Shown: positions 58,256-64,000 of the stretch, piece by piece | Layout of the letters: every line of letters starts with the position of its first letter | Numbering within the stretch: the stretch's first letter is position 1 | Origin: Dysidea avara | Taxonomy: Eukaryota > Porifera > Demospongiae > Dictyoceratida > Dysideidae | Length of the DNA: 64,000 bases | Assembly: GCF_963678975.1 (NCBI RefSeq) | Contig: NC_089276.1 | Span: 24,163,059 to 24,227,058 of the forward strand | Direction of reading: 5' to 3' | Made by a program: the position numbers and the translations under genes | Notes under the pieces: model-generated | Database searches by the model: none | What the model saw: the letters and a program-made list of their open reading frames with translations, nothing else | What the model was told of the DNA's origin: nothing

Positions 58256-58320
58256 GCAAGCAGGCAGGCAGTCAATCAGTCAGTCAGTCACAGTCAGTCA
58301 GTCAGTCAGTCAGTCAGTCA
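58256..58320. repeat. (CAGT)n microsatellite
   Basis: GCAGGCAGGCAGTCAATCAG leads into a run of CAGT/GTCA tetranucleotides with one two-base interruption. Confidence 0.95.
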
Positions 58321-58336
58321 TTTATAAATAGTAATT

Positions 58337-58342
58337 TTTATT
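58337..58342 (-). promoter_or_regulatory. Candidate poly(A) signal
   Basis: Minus-strand AATAAA about 365 bp beyond the stop at 58706. Confidence 0.3.
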
Positions 58343-58705
58343 AATTCTAAATTTTGTTGGAAGGGTTCCTGAAGACATTTTGGGCTTGATTGTGCTGAGC
58401 CAAGCTGGTGTGAAGGAAAAGTGAAACTGGATTTTGGCAACAGCAGTCACATTACCAGTAAGCTTGTGTAAAGGGATCATACTAGTTAGGAAAGAACTAA
58501 CATATGACTTTGTGTCAACAGATAATGTAAAACTACACTTACTAAACAGTGCCATATGACATTACTTCTTATCAAGAATTATAAATTATTGATTATCAAG
58601 TTTCTACTTATTGAGATATAGGCTTTGCTATTATTTCACAGCCAGAGCACAAAGCATGTTGCCTAAGAACCATCTTGGCATTATGTATTGGTATGGGCAC
58701 ATCAT

Positions 58706-59263
58706 TTAAATATGGTCAGCAATGTAAAGCCACCAAGAAGTGACTGAGGAATGTGGAAATTTCCTTCCATGACTGTAAAGAGTGCCCTTCATTTCTTCAT
58801 TGAAGTTTACTTCAGCCTGAAAAACATACTGCTGCACAGCCCCATCATGTGACTTCTTATCTTGAAGCTGTAGTTGTGGCTTCCCAAGCCAATACACTTT
58901 GCAATTTCTGTATCATAAATTTTACTGTTAATGTAGCTTTCAGTATTGACAAGTTAGCTAGTCTGTATAGCTAGTCTATGCCAACTAGTCTGTGTCCATC
59001 AATGACTACTCTATTACAGTATTTTAGTGTAGGTGACTGCTCTATTAGAGTGTTTTTATCATTAAGCATTTTAAAATCCAACCCATATATTTGACTATTG
59101 CGTAGCTGGTTGAAACTACATACCTTGACACAAAAATGATGGATATCAGGGGGTTTGTAAACCGATAAACCTTACACTTGAAGACAAGCTGCCACTTTCC
59201 GTACCAAAGGTAGTATACAGTGTATGAACAGAAGAAAAGGAGATCAACAAACAAATCATCCAT
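58706..59263 (-). CDS. Small two-exon protein with one membrane segment, 113 aa
   Basis: Exon 1 (59263-59124) and exon 2 (58907-58706) join across GTATGT...ATACAG in phase 2, giving 342 nt with the stop. I do not recognise the product. Near the N-terminus DLLFFCSYTVYYLWYGKW is a hydrophobic stretch that could be a signal anchor. Exon 2 encodes a polar region (YWLGKPQLQLQDKKSH, QYVFQAEVNFNEEM, SHGRKFPHSSVTSWW). Support comes from the matching splice phase and protein-like composition in both exons. The ATG at 59263 is the first in frame. It could be a fragment of a longer gene. Confidence 0.5.
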
Positions 59264-60577
59264 AACGATGGAGCAAGCAAGAGAGGAACAACCGGTAGAT
59301 TTTCAGATGAAGAATAGGCTCATGGAGTGACTATAGAAATGTTGATAGCTCAAAACAACTCCCTGGGTTAAAAGAGACTATTATCTGTGGCTGGAAGGAC
59401 CTGAATCGAGGAAGAGAAGCCATGGTCATCAAGTACACAAACTACTGACTAAGCGACAAGGAAAACCTTTATACTAATTGGACTAGAGGCAGAAATAAGG
59501 CAGTTTCTTGAGGCAACACATAAGAGTAGCATACTGAAGCTACAACTGGCACAGCAATAGGTGTAGTAACTTGGCTAATTTGTTTAGCAGAAGCAGGTCC
59601 TTTTGTCCCTCATTGGGCTAGGCGGCTACTGGGTAAGAATGGGTTTAGCTAAAACTGGGTAAAAATGGGTTTAGCTAAACAGTGTGGAACAACAAAAGCT
59701 AAAGTTGACCCAGAAAATTTTAAAGGATTAAAGCCAAAGTTTACATGGAGCTGCTAAACTCATCATCAACTGGGACCACACGGACTTTAATATGTCCCAG
59801 TTTCTAACTGGACTAATGGAGGATAAGGGTGCCAAGAAGGTGGCAATAGCACTGACAGCATTATTTTCTTGTACTTTAAGTGACAAGTTTTCTTCTACCA
59901 CAGGTGATTTCGCTGGAAAGACTCCTGCATGTCTTCCAAAAGCAAAAGTTCCAGATGATAGGAATGAACAATAACACATGCATACACAGCAAATCACTAG
60001 ACAAACAATGATGTTTTATTGTAAGTTTCATACATTGAGAAAACAAAGAAGTTAAGTACAACCCATCCTGCTCTTGTGATTCAAACCAAAGGCTTCCTTG
60101 CAGCTTTAGGGAGACGCAATATTTCTTTTGTGGAAGTGCCTGCACATCATACAGACAGATTACAGCCCTTGGATTAAAGATCACCTAAAGGCTAGTTTCC
60201 AAGAATGGTATGCTGTTGGCCATAAACCAGAGAGTTCTTGCTGGGAACAATGACAAAAGAGTTATCGATCTCTGTTTATCATTGCTAAAACCACTCAAGT
60301 TTCAGTGGCTGGATATGGAGAAGCTTGTGATTACATTAGGCCAGGAAAACTTGATTACTTGTTTCTCATCCACAAAAATTCGGATTTTTATGAGGGTGGA
60401 AGGTCAGTGTAAAAAAGGTACAGTCTGTTAAGCACCTCAAATAGTTTAATGGCATCTGAATATACTCCTTTAAAGGAAGTGTCAGTAGCTACAGAATATT
60501 AACATCTTGATATGGTTTCCTGACATGAAGATGATGACCGAGGCAAAATGCAGAAGGCAGACATTAGTTGGAACCTG
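59264..60577. other. Intergenic, possible decayed coding sequence
   Basis: Short plus-strand frames (59792-59974, 60210-60431) have protein-like composition but no domain and no supported splice sites. A tandem duplication of 'actgggtaaRaatgggttta' with 'gctaaa' is at about 59630-59680. A transposon remnant is possible. Confidence 0.35.
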
Positions 60578-60790
60578 ATAAGGCACATCCCACCAGTGAG
60601 TCTGTTGTTGTGAAGTAAAATGGTGGCTGTACACTGCTTTGTTTGGCCTCTAGCCTTGTGACTGTGGTCAGTGAGGCTGGCGTACAAGCTGGCAGACAAA
60701 AATATGCAATTTGCCACCTGTAAGTGCTTTCTTGTTTTTAATGCTGTATTATTTTGATGTTGAATGGAGTAAGACTTTTCCGTTCGTCCC
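60578..60790 (+). repeat. Exon-like dispersed repeat, copy C (partial)
   Basis: Shares 'aaggcacatcccacYRGTGAGT', 'tttggcctctagccttgtgactgtggtcagtgag' and 'gccacctgtaagtg' with copies A and B. It lacks most of the reading frame upstream of the donor-like GTGAGT. Confidence 0.6.
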
Positions 60791-62080
60791 ATATGATATT
60801 TCTTTGGTGGCTTTTAAACGTAGCATTTTTAGTAGTTAGTGCATGTCACTTTAGAACAGTATTACTGTACTGTTTACTCTAAGGAAATGGTTTAATGATT
60901 TTAGTGGCGAAACACTCCAGAAGATGTTTGCACATCAAGCCTTGGTTACAGCACTGTCTTGGAAGGGTTCCATCAAAATACAATAGTTGTTGCATTGGCA
61001 ATGGTAAACAAATCACCCTGTCTGCTTTTGCACATCAACAAATGCACATGCTGCATCAGAAACTGGGTTTACAACAACTAGTAACATCCATGATCAAAGT
61101 TGAGTTGTAGGCATTAATTTCATTTTCTTTTGATGCCATAGATGCAGCACATACCCAATAGTTTTTGTTCACCTGTAATATTTGTACACAATTAGTGATT
61201 GGCTCTTTATGATGCTTATCTTGTAGTAGTGTCAACTGTAAGCCATGTATATTCGGAAATGAATGCTTCGGTAGTCTTTGTGCAAGTTTATGCACTTAGG
61301 ATTTTCTGGTCTTGATGACTTATAAAAGAAATATATCTTTAAACTTTAACCACAAGCACTGTTGGCTTAGCTGCATGTGAATCTGCATATGAATGTTGAC
61401 TGGTAATATAGCATTGTGGTGTATTTTTCGAGTACTTGGTAACTGCATAATTGTCAAATTTTGTGAAAATTATATGCCTTGTGTATATGGTAATAAGCTG
61501 GATGGTGTTACATGTAACTGCTCATTTTCTCCTGGAGTTACAGTATTTATGCAGAAAACAATAGAAAGTCACAAGGGTACGAAAGTGGGTTTGAACAAAT
61601 ATTAATGGAAATACTCAGTAAAAACAGCGTTTTTTTGCATTTTTAATTAACAGATAATACTTTAGTGTTTACATATCAACTAGTTCACTATACACATCAT
61701 ACCCTGTATCTAGATGATCTGTGTTACATCATGGCTCCACTGTGATCTTGCAAAACCAGTACAAGGATTATATGGTGCATGCCCAATGTGTGTGGTAAGA
61801 ATAACTATATATCGGCAGTTCCTAGTGCTAGCATGAGATGCAAACTGCTGGTAGGTATGTAATAGTCATTTTAGACAGTGTTTTGTGACCTACTTGTGAC
61901 TCAAGTCATTTTTACCATTGCTAGACATACATTAGGGTTGAAATTGGTAATACTACCACTACGTACCAAATGCATTTATTTCCTAAAGCATTAATGCTAT
62001 TTACTACAGATCTTCCAAGTATTTGTGCATTTAATACAATATAATAACCTCCCCAATGAAAATAGACAATCTTTCCCTGT
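60791..62080. other. Intergenic, no gene seen
   Basis: Short frames without domains. No inverted-repeat element was found until 62081. Confidence 0.4.
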
Positions 62081-62087
62081 AGCCATC

Positions 62088-62228
62088 AGGCCTTCATTTA
62101 GGAAATGACTCAAGAGGGGGCAAAATAAGGTTTTTTGAGAGTAAGGGGGGAAACAGTGTATCTCAGGCTATTCATTTAAACTTTTGCTAAAATTTAAGGG
62201 GGGCTTGTCACCTCCTAAATGAAGCCCT
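62088..62228. mobile_element. 141-bp MITE, AGGSCTTCATTTAGG ends, 7-bp TSD
   Basis: AGGCCTTCATTTAGG and inverted CCTAAATGAAGCCCT form the ends. AGCCATC lies immediately outside on both sides (62081-62087 and 62229-62235), preceded by T in each case, so the duplication is 7-8 bp. This fits a hAT-type element. G-runs lie inside both arms. Confidence 0.8.
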
Positions 62229-62708
62229 AGCCATCCTTTAAAAGTCTCCAGCCATTTTGCAGCAGCTGAAGATTTAATTGCAACCTCTTAGTATATACAA
62301 ATGTTACAAAAAATAGGTGTTATAATACTTTCATTAGTTTAAACTATGAATCACTTACTACACACTTTGAAGAATCCAAATGTTGAAAATTAAATTTCCT
62401 CATTCAATATCTAATCAAGTCCAATAATCTTTTGATATCATCATAAAATTATCACCCAGTCACCACCATTGCGATAAACTTGATCAGGAATATCCAAAAC
62501 TGTTGAAAAGGAAGTCGTTCAGCAAAAGAACTGATCAATATACTAGCGAAACTAACTACGTATACCATACAATGATAAATCATTGATCATTGTATCAACA
62601 GATATTTGTTAATACACAAGTAACGGTAGCTTTTTTTTTGGCCTGCATTAATGTCAAGCATGCATATCACAATTTGGTTAGCTCACAACTTGTGAGAGCT
62701 GATCAAGT

Positions 62709-62987
62709 CAGGGGCAGTTTTAAGGGGTTTCTGGGGTTTCCAGAAACCCCCTCTGAAATAGCACACGCCCCTACAATTCATCTGGGTGATAAAAAATTAC
62801 AGAGTTATGCGCACTGTATTATATTATGGCCTTTTCTATTGGCATAGCTTCATACTTTTGCCTTTGAAATTACCTTCACAGCATTCAAAACTATGTAGCT
62901 AGTGACCTTTTTTTTGGTCTTCAACTTTCTGAAGTTGCAATTCCAGAGAACCAAAACCCCTTCTGAAAATTTCTAGATCTGCCCCTG
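62709..62987. mobile_element. 279-bp CAGGGGC-family MITE, 5-bp TSD CAAGT
   Basis: CAGGGGCAGTTTTAAGGGGT starts it and AAATTTCTAGATCTGCCCCTG ends it. CAAGT flanks both ends (62704-62708 and 62988-62992), the same 5-bp duplication length as at 847-1152. A related left-end fragment, cagtaggggtttcctggggttctagaaa, lies at 8930-8957. Confidence 0.75.
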
Positions 62988-62992
62988 CAAGT

Positions 62993-63496
62993 AGTGGAGT
63001 TCTTTGAAGTTTACATGTACAAAAAGTCTTGCTACAGTATACTTCATTTAGAATCTCTGTCCAAGTCTAGTACAAAGCAGCATTTAGCTCAGTACATGTA
63101 CTAGTATTTGTCAAGTGCCACCGTAGCTAAGTCGTCTGGTTTACAAAAGTGCGAGTCGTTTTCTTCAGATTCAGGCATTTGTCAAATTTGTGTATACACT
63201 TGAATAAATATCACAAGTGACATACTAACTGTAGAGTAGTCATTTGTTTTACGCCCACAACCATAATTACTAAATTAGTTATTCTGACCACATTTTGCTG
63301 GGTGACTCGGTAATCAACCTCACTAGTGGTATCACAAGTAGACCAGTCTGATCGAACTAGACAACGTATACAACACCAAGAAACAGACCAAGAAACGTCG
63401 CTGGACATCACGTGCACTAATATAGTTTATGTAGTGCACTATTTAGAGAATACTGACACGAAGTTGGGTGAGAGGTTCAACAGAAGCGGAGTTGAC
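62993..63496. other. Intergenic, no gene seen
   Basis: No supported element. The GC content rises toward 63300-63600, just before a possible first exon. Confidence 0.35.
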
Positions 63497-63715
63497 ATGG
63501 CTGAATCCGATAACGTAAAACAACCTCCTCGAGTTCGGCGTAAGTTCATGCAGAACATTAAATATCACCATACGTGGTCTCAAGTTGTGGTCTGCAGACC
63601 TCTCAACTTGGAACTGGAGTTAACCTTGAGACACCCCAAGTGCATGGCCTCATGCAACAGTGGGGTTCACGCACACACACATTTATTAATAAAGAATTCA
63701 ACAAGCATGAACTAG
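63497..63715 (+). CDS. Possible first exon of an unidentified gene
   Basis: The ATG at 63497 opens MAESDNVKQPPRVRRKFMQN, a charged start unlike the AT-rich noise around it, in a locally GC-richer stretch. The frame runs to 63715, and an upstream in-frame ATG is at 63326. The true end is unclear, because no strong GTAAGT donor is visible and the gene, if real, would continue past the window. No domain is recognised. Confidence 0.22.
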   Translation: MAESDNVKQPPRVRRKFMQNIKYHHTWSQVVVCRPLNLELELTLRHPKCMASCNSGVHAHTHLLIKNSTSMN

Positions 63716-64000
63716 CTATACTGCATGCATACTGCTGTTATTCGCAGCTTATTTCTATGCTCTATGGTGTCAATCTACACATAAAATCTAAGCAACCTGG
63801 AATTCCAAGCACAGTGTAGCATCACGTGAATCATAAGTCTGCTATTCAGCTTTATGCCTATCTCTGTGATGATTGTAGGTATCACTAATCCCTTCACCAG
63901 GTCCGAATCTGGCCTCTGCTCTGGCACGTGATATATTTCCCACCGTCTATCTTAGTAACCAAGTCCATTCAAAGTTGATTAATGCTAGAAAAACTTATTT

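Overview
The window is animal nuclear DNA, AT-rich, with spliced genes and many decayed transposons. The best fit is a marine sponge (Porifera, probably a demosponge). The reasons are a Death-NACHT-LRR receptor of the kind expanded in sponges, short GT-AG introns (53-114 bp) in several genes, BEL/Pao, pogo/Tigger-like and P-like elements side by side, and dense small inverted-repeat elements. This is inference from gene content. I see no species-level marker.

Five genes can be assembled, all on the minus strand. (1) 10845-11207 is a small single-exon gene with a Cys/His cluster and a poly(A) signal 40 bp past the stop. (2) 20403-25280 is a two-exon NLR-type innate immune receptor of about 1587 aa (Death, NACHT, four LRR super-repeats). 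(3) 46029-51103 is a five-exon gene of 409 aa with a RanBP2-type zinc finger, an F-box and LRRs. (4) 52177-55509 is a seven-exon secreted protein of 831 aa: signal peptide, VWA, VWD, C8, TIL and an ITIH-like C-terminal domain. (5) 58706-59263 is a two-exon gene for a 113-aa membrane-anchored protein that I do not recognise. For the multi-exon genes all splice phases agree and the summed exons are an exact multiple of three.

Region by region: 1-11400 is repeat-rich, with a 31-bp minisatellite, inverted copies of an exon-like repeat, LINE endonuclease and RT remnants, a long foldback and elements with 5-bp target duplications. 11411-17475 is a degenerate BEL/Pao retrotransposon carrying a tRNA-like SINE insertion. 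17476-20100 is empty, then comes the NLR gene. 25400-30013 is intergenic with a 48-bp palindrome and a second tRNA-like SINE. 30016-32769 is a complete but frame-broken pogo/Tigger-like transposon with TA duplications. 33650-38800 holds several small inverted-repeat elements. 39650-44811 has a P-element-like transposase pseudogene and, facing it, remnants of another transposase. 45100-51200 is the F-box gene, with piggyBac-like and hAT-like elements in and beside it. 52177-55509 is the VWA gene. 55510-64000 is mostly repeats plus the small membrane-protein gene.

No operon-like logic links the genes; each is a separate transcription unit. A theme across the window is a dispersed motif, TGACTGYTCTATTAGAGTA, found singly or as close pairs at about a dozen sites in both orientations.
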